Of a DNA stretch of 32,683 bases, positions 17,860 through 26,228 are shown in pieces. Position 1 is the stretch's first letter. Each line of letters begins with the position of its first letter. The DNA is from Candidatus Gastranaerophilales bacterium (GTDB lineage Bacteria; Cyanobacteriota; Vampirovibrionia; Gastranaerophilales; Gastranaerophilaceae). The translations under genes were made by a program, and so were the position numbers. The stretch covers positions 1-32,683 of the forward strand of contig CALUVE010000023.1 of the NCBI GenBank assembly GCA_944324135.1. The letters run 5' to 3'. Below the pieces are notes generated by a model. It was not told the origin of the DNA. It did no database searches and worked only from the letters and a program-made list of their open reading frames with translations.

Positions 17860-18753
17860 ATGTCTTTAAGATTTGATGCAGGAGAAGTAATTACGGCAAT
17901 GGTTACGCCGTTCAACAGTAAAAGAGAAATTGATTACGACAAAACAGAAGCTCTTGTCAAACATCTTGTATCAAACGGCAGTGACGCAGTACTAGTTTGC
18001 GGAACAACCGGAGAATCTCCAACCCTGACTCACGAAGAGGAAATCGAACTTGTAAGCACTGCAAAACGTGCCGCAGCGAACAAAGCAAAAGTAATTATGG
18101 GCGCCGGCTCAAATTCCACTGAAACAGCCGTTATGGTTGCAAAACTTGCTGAAAAAGAAGAAGTTGACGCTATACTTTCTGTTGTTCCTTATTACAACAA
18201 ACCGTCTCAAAGAGGAATGATTGAACACTTTTCAGCTATCGCAGAGAGTACAAAACTTCCGATAATTCTCTATAACATTCCATCAAGAACAGGCGTTAAT
18301 ATGCAGGTTGATACAGTTAAATACCTTGCAGAAAAATACCCGAATATTGTAGGGCTTAAACAAAGTTTTGGAGATATGGACGTAATTACTGAATTAAAAA
18401 TGAACTGTCCTGAAGATTTTGCTATTTATTCAGGGGATGACAGTCTTACTCTCCCGATGCTGTCACTCGGTGCGCACGGTGTAATTTCAGTGGCTTCACA
18501 TATCTTTGGCACTGAAATCAAATCAATGATTAGAAATTTCAAAACAGGCGATGTACTAGCTGCTAAAAATATGCACCAGAAATTGTACCCGTGTTTTAAA
18601 AAATTCTTTATTGCACCAAACCCTGTGCCTGTTAAATATGCACTTTCCTATAAAGGATTGATTGAAAATGTTGTAAGACGTCCGCTTGTTGAGCTGACTC
18701 AAAGCGAACAGGCTGAAGTTATTTCAGCTATCAGAAATTTTTATCATGATTAG
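17860..18753 (+). CDS. dapA: 4-hydroxy-tetrahydrodipicolinate synthase
   Basis: Condenses pyruvate with aspartate semialdehyde, the first committed step to lysine and diaminopimelate for peptidoglycan. 297 residues, the usual length. The Schiff-base Lys is Lys167 in IVGLKQSFGD. Other signatures are VCGTTGESPTLT (pyruvate carboxylate binding), the YYNKPSQRG loop with the active-site Tyr at 111-112, and LYNIPSRTG with Tyr138. AGAGGG lies 9 bases upstream. It is followed by a short hairpin (TAGCCT/AGGCTA, 18751-18765) and then by the separate secD promoter, so it may be monocistronic. Confidence 0.95.
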   Translation: MSLRFDAGEVITAMVTPFNSKREIDYDKTEALVKHLVSNGSDAVLVCGTTGESPTLTHEEEIELVSTAKRAAANKAKVIMGAGSNSTETAVMVAKLAEKEEVDAILSVVPYYNKPSQRGMIEHFSAIAESTKLPIILYNIPSRTGVNMQVDTVKYLAEKYPNIVGLKQSFGDMDVITELKMNCPEDFAIYSGDDSLTLPMLSLGAHGVISVASHIFGTEIKSMIRNFKTGDVLAAKNMHQKLYPCFKKFFIAPNPVPVKYALSYKGLIENVVRRPLVELTQSEQAEVISAIRNFYHD

Positions 18754-18782
18754 CCTCACAGGCTATGATTTATATAAAAATT

Positions 18783-18811
18783 TTGTGTAATCATATAAAT
18801 AATAATAGTAT
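18783..18811 (+). promoter_or_regulatory. Candidate promoter of secDF
   Basis: TTGTGT (18783-18788) and TAGTAT (18806-18811) are spaced 17 bases apart, 20 bases before the secD GTG start; AGAGGA lies between. Confidence 0.45.
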
Positions 18812-18831
18812 TTTATAAGAGGATTTAAAAA

Positions 18832-20136
18832 GTGAAAAACAAAATTATGATGTTTTGGGCAATTGTAGCAATCGTTATCGTATCAACGGTACTGATTTTT
18901 GTTAAGCCCACCAAATTGGGGTTAGACCTTGTCGGAGGTTCAAGACTGGTTCTGGAAGCTCAAACGACACCGTCTATTCCTAAAATTACTCCTGAAGTTA
19001 TGGGGAACTTGCAATTTGCAATTGAAAACCGTGTTAATAAACTCGGTGTTGCAGAAACAATTGTTCAACAAGTCGGAGAAAAAAGACTGCTCATCGAAAT
19101 TCCAAACGTAACAGATTTGAATGAAGCAAAATCATTCCTCGGTGAAACTGCTGACTTGGAATTCAAAAGAGAAATTCAGGATGAAAACGGAATCCGCTGG
19201 GAATCAACCGGTTTAAGCGGCAAAGATCTTTCAAGAGCTTCTCTCTCTACTGACCAGATTGGACAGTGGGTTGTTTCTCTGGAATTCAACGCAGAGGGCG
19301 CTAAGAAATTTGCAGACCTTACAAAAGAATTAGTAGGTCAAAAAATGGCTATTTTCTTTGATGGAGAACTTCAGTCAGACCCTGTCATCAGAGAAGTTAT
19401 ATACGGAGGCAAAGCTCAAATATCAGGCGGCGAAAGCGGTTTTGAACAAGCTGAAGCACAGAGAATGGTTAACCTGCTGAATGCCGGCGCACTCCCTGTA
19501 CCTGCCGTAATCGTTGAAGAAAATACCGTAGGTCCTACCCTCGGGGCTGACAGTATCGCTAAATCACAAAAAGCCGGTATCATCGGGCTTTCTGCGGTTA
19601 TGATATTTATGATTGTATTCTACCACGTACCGGGCTTGATTGCAGATGTAGCTTTGATTATATACAGTTTAATATTATTTGCATTATTCAAAACTATACC
19701 TGTAACCTTAACTCTTGCCGGTATTGCTGGTTTCATTCTTTCTATAGGTATGGCGGTTGATGCCAACATCCTTATTTTCGAAAGAACTAAAGAAGAATTA
19801 AGAGCCGGAAGAAATCTCTTCACAGCTATTAATTCAGGTTTTGACAGAGCTTTCACAAGTATTTTTGACTCGAACATGACAACAATCATTACTTGTACAA
19901 TCCTTTATCTTTTAGGAACAAGTGTTGTTAAAGGTTTTGCACTGACCTTGGCTCTCGGTGTTATTGTATCAATGTTCAGTGCAATTACCGTAACCAAAAA
20001 CTTCATGCACTTAATCTTTGGTACAGGAGAACTTAAACACCCTGCATTATTCGGATTAAGAAAAGATGAAATCGGACAAAGCTATGAAGCCACAGAAACC
20101 AAACGTGAAAAAGCTCGTTTCGGTATTTTGGACTAA
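18832..20136 (+). CDS. secD: Protein translocase subunit SecD
   Basis: Uses proton motive force to pull exported proteins through SecYEG on the periplasmic side. 434 residues, starting at GTG 18832 with AGAGGA 8 bases upstream. One N-terminal helix (about 3-24) is followed by GLDLVGGSRLVLEA, the compact P1 periplasmic region, and a C-terminal membrane domain of five helices. The latter contains the conserved GMAVDANILIFERTKEELRAG segment with the functional Asp, and FDSNMTTIIT. A charged cytoplasmic tail follows. The secF gene is 37 bases downstream. Confidence 0.95.
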   Translation: MKNKIMMFWAIVAIVIVSTVLIFVKPTKLGLDLVGGSRLVLEAQTTPSIPKITPEVMGNLQFAIENRVNKLGVAETIVQQVGEKRLLIEIPNVTDLNEAKSFLGETADLEFKREIQDENGIRWESTGLSGKDLSRASLSTDQIGQWVVSLEFNAEGAKKFADLTKELVGQKMAIFFDGELQSDPVIREVIYGGKAQISGGESGFEQAEAQRMVNLLNAGALPVPAVIVEENTVGPTLGADSIAKSQKAGIIGLSAVMIFMIVFYHVPGLIADVALIIYSLILFALFKTIPVTLTLAGIAGFILSIGMAVDANILIFERTKEELRAGRNLFTAINSGFDRAFTSIFDSNMTTIITCTILYLLGTSVVKGFALTLALGVIVSMFSAITVTKNFMHLIFGTGELKHPALFGLRKDEIGQSYEATETKREKARFGILD

Positions 20137-20173
20137 CGGACTTCTGACAAAGGTATATGAAAGGTAAAAAATT

Positions 20174-21160
20174 ATGATAAATACAGGTAAAAAACATTTA
20201 GTTCATATTGTAAAATACAGATGGTGGTGGATGGCTCTGACCTGCATTCTCCTTATTCCGGGGATTATTGCAATGATTTATTCCTCCGTTACTTATGCAA
20301 ACCACGCTCCTATGAAAGTCGGTATTGATTACACCGGCGGCACCATTTTGCAGTACGGACTTGAACAAAAACTCACAAACAGCGAAGTTGAAAAAACAAG
20401 AGCTAATCTTGAATCTGCAGGTATTGAAAACCCTTACATTCAAATCTTAAACGTTAACAACGACCAGCAGAAAAAAACTAAATCAAATATCAATTCTATA
20501 ATTTCAATCAGAACAAAATTTATTGATGAAAACTCAGATACAACATCTGTTATCACAAAACAATTGCAGAGAGACTATACAAACCCTGAATTAATCTCCG
20601 TAAGTTCGGTTGGTCCTACAATGGGAAAAGAATTGTTTAAAAATTCTCTTATTGCAGTAACACTTGCATTCTTAGGAATTGTAGCTTATCTGTCTTTTAG
20701 ATTCAGATTTGATTATGCACTGGCTGCAATACTTGGGGTATTGCACGATGTTTTGTTTGTATGCGGCGTATTTTCAATACTGGGTCTTTTGTATAACGTG
20801 CAGATTGACGGGCTATTTATCACTGCGATATTGACTGTTATCGGATTTTCAGTTCACGATACAATCGTTGTATTTGACAGAATAAGAGAAAATTTAAGAT
20901 ACTATTCAAAGAAAATGTCTTTCGGAGAAATTGTTGATGCTTCAGTTAATCAGACTTTGACAAGAAGTATCAATACATCATTAACAACCCTGATTACTTT
21001 GCTGGCATTGTATTTCTGGGGCGGTGTTACTACAAAAGACTTCGTTCTTTGTATGATACTCGGTATCGCAATCGGAACTTATTCAAGTATATTCTTCTGC
21101 AGTATGCTTGTTGATTTCTGGAATGATAAACAGTCTAAAACAAAACAAGTTTCAGCATAA
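20174..21160 (+). CDS. secF: Protein translocase subunit SecF
   Basis: Partner of SecD, 328 residues. An N-terminal helix (about 17-40) precedes GIDYTGGTILQYGL, the SecF counterpart of the SecD G-x-D-x-x-G-G motif. The membrane domain begins ELFKNSLIAVTLAFLGIVAYLSFRFRFDYALAA and contains GFSVHDTIVVFDRIREN, with the conserved Asp residues, and NTSLTTLITLLALYFWGG. AAAGG lies 9 bases upstream. A strong terminator follows at 21182-21216. Confidence 0.95.
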   Translation: MINTGKKHLVHIVKYRWWWMALTCILLIPGIIAMIYSSVTYANHAPMKVGIDYTGGTILQYGLEQKLTNSEVEKTRANLESAGIENPYIQILNVNNDQQKKTKSNINSIISIRTKFIDENSDTTSVITKQLQRDYTNPELISVSSVGPTMGKELFKNSLIAVTLAFLGIVAYLSFRFRFDYALAAILGVLHDVLFVCGVFSILGLLYNVQIDGLFITAILTVIGFSVHDTIVVFDRIRENLRYYSKKMSFGEIVDASVNQTLTRSINTSLTTLITLLALYFWGGVTTKDFVLCMILGIAIGTYSSIFFCSMLVDFWNDKQSKTKQVSA

Positions 21161-21181
21161 AAACTTCATAACTAAAAAAAT

Positions 21182-21216
21182 AAAAAAAGACCGTTAAAAA
21201 TAAACGGTCTTTTTTT
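21182..21216. terminator. Bidirectional intrinsic terminator after secF
   Basis: An A-run plus GACCGTT (left arm 21182-21195) pairs with AACGGTC plus a T-run (right arm 21203-21216), with a 7-base loop. Its A and T tails let it work for secF and for the convergent small membrane-protein gene. Confidence 0.9.
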
Positions 21217-21244
21217 ATTTATATTTTATCAGATAACAGACGTA

Positions 21245-21586
21245 TTATTTTAAACTGGCGGCTGCAGCCTTGATACTGTCCTTAACCATCCGGGCACCGT
21301 CAAAGTAAGCTTTTTTACAGAGGCTGTCAATCTTTAGAGAATCGTTCATAATGTCAAGCTCTTTTTGCCAAGTAGGTTTTGAATTTTGCAATTTCCCATC
21401 ATTAATATTGTTGAGAATATTCAAATATCTTTCCGGATCTTTTTCTTTTATTTTAGTGGAAATATTTTTAATGCAGCTATTATTGTAGTCTATTACATCT
21501 TTTACTGTAGATACAACAATCCCAAACCCGACAACAGTGGAGCAGCCCGCAAAAATAGTAGTACCTATATCTTTATTTATTCGCAT
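21245..21586 (-). CDS. Small single-pass membrane protein, unknown function
   Basis: I place the start at ATG 21586-21584, with GGAG 8 bases upstream; this gives 113 residues beginning MRINKDIG. One hydrophobic segment (about 9-29, TTIFAGCSTVVGFGIVVSTV) is followed by a charged, probably helical domain (KNISTKIKEKDPERYLNIL, WQKELDIMNDSLKI) and an Ala/Lys-rich end. Two cysteines follow the membrane segment. It begins 13 bases after pdxA, so it is probably cotranscribed with it. I recognise no family; small lineage-restricted proteins of this type are common at operon ends. Confidence 0.65.
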   Translation of the reverse strand: MRINKDIGTTIFAGCSTVVGFGIVVSTVKDVIDYNNSCIKNISTKIKEKDPERYLNILNNINDGKLQNSKPTWQKELDIMNDSLKIDSLCKKAYFDGARMVKDSIKAAAASLK

Positions 21587-21599
21587 ATAATTTTCTCCG

Positions 21600-22532
21600 T
21601 TATAAAACTGCTTTAATAGCCTCAATCATCCCGCTTTCATCCGCAATATTCTGACCTGCTATATCAAAAGCCGTACCGTGCCCCGGAGAAGTTCTTAATA
21701 TATCAAGTCCTATTGTCATATTGACTGTTTTTATCCCTGCGACAGTCTTAATCGGAATAAGCCCCTGGTCATGATAAACCGCAATATAACAATCATACGG
21801 AACTTTATGCGGCTTTAAATAGCCCTGAGCAGCACTGTAAAACAATGTATCTGACGGCTGAGGAGTTGTAATATCAATACCTTTGGAAATTAATTCCATA
21901 CAAGCAGGAAGCATAATTTCTTTTTCTTCTGTCCCCAGCACACCATCTTCACCGGCATGCGGATTTAAACCGCATAGGGCTAATTTCGGATTTTGAATAT
22001 TCATACGGTTTACTAAAAAATCTTGAATCAATTCAACTTTATTTATAACATCCTGCTTTGTAAATTTAATCTCTTTCACAGGGCAGTGACGAGTTAATAA
22101 CAAAACTCTGAAATCATTTGCAAGAAAAAGCATCTCGGCGTGCTGTTTATCATGAGATAGAAATTTTTGAAGAATTTCCGTCTGACCGCTATAAAAATGG
22201 CCTGCAAGATACAACGCAAACTTTGAGACAGGAGCTGTTACTATGGCTTTTGGATGAAGTTCTGCAGCCTTTTTCAATGATTGAAAAACGAATTCTCCTG
22301 ATTCTTTGACGGCTTGTCCGGGCATAATAGAGGCTTCATACGGGATTTCTATTAATTCGTAATCTTTATCAAGAATTCCGTAAAAATCAAGAATTTTTTT
22401 GTTAGAAATAAGAGCAACAGACTCTGCTGGCAAATCAAGAGCTTTCAATGCCTTTATAGTAACTTCCGCACCAATTCCGTTAGGATCGCCTGTTGTAATT
22501 AAAATTTTATCATTCATGTTGCTTTTACTCAT
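21600..22532 (-). CDS. PdxA-family 4-phosphoacid dehydrogenase (PdxA or PdxA2)
   Basis: About 310 residues. PdxA oxidises 4-phosphohydroxy-L-threonine in pyridoxal phosphate synthesis; PdxA2 paralogues act on D-threonate or D-erythronate 4-phosphate made by DUF1537 kinases. Present are TTGDPNGIG, the three metal-binding His residues in LLTRHCPV, LNPHAGE and VYHDQG (E. coli His166, 211, 266), and the Lys, Asn and Arg of the substrate site (PIKTVAG, VNMTIG, LRTSPGHG). However, the GHTE motif reads SGQTE (CAG codon): the substrate-contacting His136 of E. coli is Gln here (about residue 117). I chose ATG 22532, which overlaps the kinase stop by 8 bases; TTG 22541 or ATG 22517 are possible. The adjacent kinase favours PdxA2, but a single PdxA serving vitamin B6 synthesis cannot be excluded. 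Confidence 0.85.
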   Translation of the reverse strand: MSKSNMNDKILITTGDPNGIGAEVTIKALKALDLPAESVALISNKKILDFYGILDKDYELIEIPYEASIMPGQAVKESGEFVFQSLKKAAELHPKAIVTAPVSKFALYLAGHFYSGQTEILQKFLSHDKQHAEMLFLANDFRVLLLTRHCPVKEIKFTKQDVINKVELIQDFLVNRMNIQNPKLALCGLNPHAGEDGVLGTEEKEIMLPACMELISKGIDITTPQPSDTLFYSAAQGYLKPHKVPYDCYIAVYHDQGLIPIKTVAGIKTVNMTIGLDILRTSPGHGTAFDIAGQNIADESGMIEAIKAVL

Positions 22533-23838
22533 GGTTTTCAAAGTAATTCAGAATATCAATAAGCATATTAACCCCGCCGAGGTTGCCGGATTTTGTGACA
22601 ATCCAGTGAGCCTCATGATCAAGACAGAGTGCAATCGCAGGTGCAACTTCATCAATAAGCTGCAATTGACTTGCTCCGATTGCACGGCAGCACTTGTAGG
22701 AAGTCTCACCGCCCAGAGATATTAATATAGCATCTTTTACTTCCAGAACTCTTCTGGTCAGCTCTGCCAGAAATTCAGTGATAGCATTTGCAAGCCCTGA
22801 TTTTGTAAGTTCAGCATTCAGAGAATCTTCCGAAAATCCGTCGAAATCTTTCAGCAAATCAGAAGTGTGAACAACAACAATATTATTAGCGCCAAGATTT
22901 TGTACAACTCTGGTGACAAGTTCTTCCTGCACACCGCCGACAATTGTTTTCAAATCAAGTTTGACAAACAGAGTATTATCGTCAAATTCATCACTCTGTT
23001 CCAATTTTTCAATCTGCTTGGCTGTAATATTTGTTGCGCTGCCGGAAACAATAAGTTTTGGAAGTACCGGAATAGTTTTATTAATATGCTGCAATTCAGA
23101 ATCGGCGTACCAGTACTCACACAATTCATGCGCAAGAGCTGCGGCTCCAACCGGCAGAATATTATATTCCAACTTAGACATTGCAAGAATAATCTGTTCA
23201 ATATCAACAGTAGAAACAGCATCCATAACGATAATTTTTTTACCGGATTCTATAAGTTCTTTCAAGCTTTTAATTATCGGGCCGGCACCTTTCATTACTG
23301 TTTTAAGCTCAACAGCACCTATTAAATCAGCCCTTTCTTCTCCCAATTGGTAAGCCATCAGGGTCGGAATATGAGATTCAAAAATAGGGGAATGAGGGTC
23401 TCGCGCCATTTCTGTTCTTTCAATAGGAACACCTTTCAATAGATGATAACCGCCTATAGTAACTCTGCCCTCTTGCGGAAATGCAGGCACCATAATTGCG
23501 ACATCCATACCGAGAGTTTCCAACACGGCAAGAACCTCTACTGCTATATTGCCTCTAAGCGTTGAATCTATTTTTTTGAAATAATAATCTGCACAAATCA
23601 TTTCCTTAAAACGATTTGTAGCATCAACTACTTTATGAACAGCCAAATCAGCATCAAGGTTTCTGGTTTCAGTAGAAATAGCCCAAACTTGAGTGCCTTT
23701 CATATTTAAAGGTTCAGAGGAGGTATCCTCCAACAAAATCTGGCAGTTTGCACCTTTTAAGTAAAATTGTAAAGCCGTATCATTTGCACCCGTTAAATCG
23801 TCCGCAATAATACAGGTTGTATTTGAATTAATCATCAT
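22525..23838 (-). CDS. DUF1537 four-carbon acid sugar kinase (DtnK/OtnK-like)
   Basis: ATP-dependent kinase of the DUF1537 family, characterised members of which phosphorylate D-threonate, D-erythronate or 3-oxo-tetronates at the 4-hydroxyl. 437 residues, a normal length. The N-terminal domain starts IIADDLTGANDTA, the substrate-binding signature, and contains YYFKKIDSTLRGNIAVE and MVPAFPQEGRVTIGGYH. The C-terminal nucleotide-binding part has VSGSATNITAKQI, ISLGGETSYKCCRAIG and TKSGNLGG. The start overlaps the ssb stop (ATGA), and the stop overlaps the pdxA-like start. Such kinase-PdxA2 pairs are known in four-carbon acid catabolism ending in dihydroxyacetone phosphate. No transporter or aldolase neighbour is present, so the substrate is uncertain. 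Confidence 0.88.
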   Translation of the reverse strand: MMINSNTTCIIADDLTGANDTALQFYLKGANCQILLEDTSSEPLNMKGTQVWAISTETRNLDADLAVHKVVDATNRFKEMICADYYFKKIDSTLRGNIAVEVLAVLETLGMDVAIMVPAFPQEGRVTIGGYHLLKGVPIERTEMARDPHSPIFESHIPTLMAYQLGEERADLIGAVELKTVMKGAGPIIKSLKELIESGKKIIVMDAVSTVDIEQIILAMSKLEYNILPVGAAALAHELCEYWYADSELQHINKTIPVLPKLIVSGSATNITAKQIEKLEQSDEFDDNTLFVKLDLKTIVGGVQEELVTRVVQNLGANNIVVVHTSDLLKDFDGFSEDSLNAELTKSGLANAITEFLAELTRRVLEVKDAILISLGGETSYKCCRAIGASQLQLIDEVAPAIALCLDHEAHWIVTKSGNLGGVNMLIDILNYFENHE

Positions 23839-24170
23839 AAAACTTCAGCGTCTCTTTTTGAACCTAACAATCTTATACTGTTAGCAACCACAAGGAAATT
23901 TTCTCTGTCTGAGCCTGTGACTTTGTCAGTCCATTTGTTCTGAGCAATTCTGCCGTCAATTGCGACCTGCATACCTTTTTTTACATACTCGCCGGCAAAT
24001 TCTGCCTGTTTGTCCCAAACATCAATATTAAACCAATCAGCAACTTCTGATTTAGTTTTTGAATCCCAGCGGTTGACGGCAATTGAAAAATTAGCTTTTA
24101 CTTTGCCTGATTCAAAATATTTAATTTCCGCATCGCGTCCGACTCTGCCGACCAGTACAACACTATTCAT
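23835..24170 (-). CDS. ssb: Single-stranded DNA-binding protein, short form without acidic tip
   Basis: A 111-residue OB-fold protein beginning MNSVVLVGRVGRDAEIKYFESGKVKANFSIAV, with WFNIDVWDKQAEFAGEYVKKG and the strand-5 VVANSIRLLG typical of bacterial SSB. It ends GSKRDAEVL right after the OB fold: both the flexible linker and the acidic D-D-D-I-P-F-type tip that recruits repair proteins are missing. AGAGG lies 9 bases upstream. Short tailless SSBs occur in some cyanobacteria beside a full-length one. It leads an operon with the DUF1537 kinase and the pdxA-like gene; the pairing has no obvious functional logic. Confidence 0.9.
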   Translation of the reverse strand: MNSVVLVGRVGRDAEIKYFESGKVKANFSIAVNRWDSKTKSEVADWFNIDVWDKQAEFAGEYVKKGMQVAIDGRIAQNKWTDKVTGSDRENFLVVANSIRLLGSKRDAEVL

Positions 24171-24276
24171 ATTTATATACCTCTTTCTTGAATTTAATAT
24201 AAATATTTTACAACAAAAATAACATATAATTCAGAAAAAGGCTTATCGTTAAAAAAATTTAATAAAGTGATTTTGC

Positions 24277-24305
24277 TTGTAATTAGAGCATGCTGGTGAT
24301 ATAAA
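24277..24305 (+). promoter_or_regulatory. Candidate thrS promoter
   Basis: TTGTAA (24277-24282) and TATAAA (24300-24305) are separated by exactly 17 bases, and the -10 is preceded by TG (24298-24299 region, TGATATAAA, extended -10 type). Transcription would start near 24312, leaving a leader of about 100 bases. Confidence 0.5.
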
Positions 24306-24311
24306 ATTATT

Positions 24312-24411
24312 ATAGCAGTTTAGGGGGTCCACCCTGGGGACAGGAAAATGATATGAGTGTTGTTATATCAGAACATCCCTGTCAAAATCCCGAAGGACAG
24401 AAGAGGATAAA
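24312..24411 (+). promoter_or_regulatory. Structured thrS leader with mutually exclusive hairpins
   Basis: A G-rich start (AGGG/CCCT, about 24322-24335) is followed by GACAGG (24339-24344), which can pair with CCTGTC (24378-24383). They enclose a second stem, TGATATGA (24349-24356) with TTATATCA (24363-24370), around the loop GTGTTG. The same CTGTC (24379-24383) can instead pair with GACAG (24396-24400), directly before the ribosome binding site AGAGG (24402-24406). The two pairings exclude each other, an arrangement typical of leader switches that control ribosome access. I see no T-box sequence (no GGGTGG-type antiterminator) and no known riboswitch consensus. E. coli ThrRS represses its own mRNA by binding tRNA-like leader hairpins, so autoregulation is a plausible model. 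Confidence 0.5.
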
Positions 24412-26217
24412 ATGGAAAAAAATGAATCAACTTTAGGAGTGCTTCGCCACTCAACTTCACACATCATGGCACAAGCTGTTCAAAAATTGTTTCCGCAGGC
24501 AAAGTTAGCTATCGGACCATCAACAGACACAGGTTTTTACTATGATTTTGACCTGACTGACGGACACGCTTTTACTGAAGAAGATTTGACAAAAATTGAA
24601 GAAGAGATGAAAAACATCATTAAACAAAATCTTACCTTTGAAAGATACGAAATTAAAGATGTTGACGCTCAGATTGCAGAGTTTAAATCTCAAGGAGAAA
24701 TTTACAAAGCAGAACTCCTTGAAGAACACAGAAACGACAATCCGACATTATATTTGACAAAAGACAAAGACGGGAATGTGCTATTCAATGACCTTTGTGC
24801 AGGCCCGCACATCCCGAACACTTCATATATAAAAGGCAATGCCATTAAATTACTCAAAGTTGCAGGCGCATACTGGAGAGGAAATGAAAAGAACAAAATG
24901 CTTCAGCGTATTTACGCAACAGCATTCTGGACAAAAGAAGACCTTGCTGATTACCTGAACTTTTTGGAAGAGGCTGAAAAACGCGACCACAGAAAACTCG
25001 GCGCAAAGCTCGACCTGTTTTCAACAAGAGAAGAACTCGGCGGCGGTCTGGTTCTCTGGCATCCAAACCTTGCAATCGTCAGAGAAGAAATCGAAAATTA
25101 CTGGAGAACAGAACACAGAAAACGCGGATATGTCATCGTAAATACCCCGCATATCGCGAAATCAAAACTCTGGGAAATTTCAGGTCACGCGGACCACTAC
25201 AGAGACAACATGTTCTTTATTGAAAAAGATGAAGACAGTGATGAACAATTTATTTTAAAACCGATGAACTGCCCGTTCCACATCTTGATTTATCAGGCAA
25301 ACAGATATTCTTATCGTTCATTGCCGCTTAGAATGGCAGAACTCGGTACTGTTTACAGAAAAGAAAAATCCGGAGCACTTTCAGGTTTGACACGTGTTCA
25401 AGGGTTCACTCAGGATGATGCTCACGTATTCTGTACACCTGAACAACTTGTTGATGAAATTAACGAAATTATTGATTTTGTTGCGGACACAATGAAAATG
25501 TTCAAAATGGAATTTGAGGTTGAACTTTCAACAAGACCTGAAAGCTTTGTCGGCGAAATTGAAAACTGGAACAGAGCAGAAGCCGGCTTGAAAGAAGCTA
25601 TGGACAGACGAGGAATGAAATACGACATTAACGAAGGCGACGGTGCTTTCTACGGGCCGAAAATCGACTTTAAAGTGAAAGATGCTATCGGCAGAACATG
25701 GCAATGTGCTACAATTCAATTAGACTTTAACCTGCCTGAACGTTTCGGCATCAAATACCAGGATAGAGACGGCTCTATGAAAACACCTGTTATGCTTCAC
25801 CGCGTAATATTCGGTTCAATGGAACGTTTCCACGGAATTCTTATTGAACACTACGCAGGTGCATTTCCGACATGGCTTGCGCCGACACAGGTTGCAATTG
25901 TTCCTATCAGCAATGAAAAACACGAAGATTTTGCTGAAGAAGTTTACAAAAAAATGCGTGCCGCCGGTATAAGAGCAAAACTCGATGACCGCTCTGAAAG
26001 TATGAATTACAAAATCAGAGAAAGCCTGCAGGATAAGAAAATTCCTTATGTTGTCGTAATCGGTGACAAGGAAATCGAATCTAATGCACTTGCTGTCAGA
26101 GCAAGAGGCATCGGACAGGTTGGCACTATGGGCGTCGACGAATTTATAAACAAAATCGAAGATGAAATCCAAGCAAGACGCGCAGATTCTTTTGCACAAA
26201 ATATGGTAAAAGCATAG
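24412..26217 (+). CDS. thrS: Threonyl-tRNA synthetase without TGS domain
   Basis: Class II synthetase charging tRNA-Thr. At 601 residues it is about 40 shorter than the E. coli enzyme, because it begins straight at the editing domain: H13-x-x-x-H17 (RHSTSHIM) matches E. coli His73/His77, and DLCAGPHI (Cys129, His133) matches Cys182/His186. The N-terminal TGS domain is absent. The catalytic domain has the zinc ligands Cys287 (MNCPFH), His338 (DDAHVF) and His463 (MLHRVIFGSMERF), motif 2 around YRKEKSGALSGLTRVQGFTQDD, and WQCATIQLDF. The anticodon-binding domain runs from about residue 485. No extra upstream start encodes a TGS domain. AGAGG lies 5 bases before the ATG. Confidence 0.96.
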   Translation: MEKNESTLGVLRHSTSHIMAQAVQKLFPQAKLAIGPSTDTGFYYDFDLTDGHAFTEEDLTKIEEEMKNIIKQNLTFERYEIKDVDAQIAEFKSQGEIYKAELLEEHRNDNPTLYLTKDKDGNVLFNDLCAGPHIPNTSYIKGNAIKLLKVAGAYWRGNEKNKMLQRIYATAFWTKEDLADYLNFLEEAEKRDHRKLGAKLDLFSTREELGGGLVLWHPNLAIVREEIENYWRTEHRKRGYVIVNTPHIAKSKLWEISGHADHYRDNMFFIEKDEDSDEQFILKPMNCPFHILIYQANRYSYRSLPLRMAELGTVYRKEKSGALSGLTRVQGFTQDDAHVFCTPEQLVDEINEIIDFVADTMKMFKMEFEVELSTRPESFVGEIENWNRAEAGLKEAMDRRGMKYDINEGDGAFYGPKIDFKVKDAIGRTWQCATIQLDFNLPERFGIKYQDRDGSMKTPVMLHRVIFGSMERFHGILIEHYAGAFPTWLAPTQVAIVPISNEKHEDFAEEVYKKMRAAGIRAKLDDRSESMNYKIRESLQDKKIPYVVVIGDKEIESNALAVRARGIGQVGTMGVDEFINKIEDEIQARRADSFAQNMVKA

Positions 26218-26228
26218 AATAATTAATC

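Noticed and set aside
22867-23353. Two plus-strand open frames of about 150 codons inside the DUF1537 kinase gene
   Set aside because: They lie antisense to a clear enzyme gene, lack ribosome binding sites, and show no domain-like sequence.
24312-24411. T-box riboswitch before thrS
   Set aside because: No specifier-loop layout and no conserved T-box antiterminator sequence can be found; the pairing ends at the ribosome binding site instead of a terminator.
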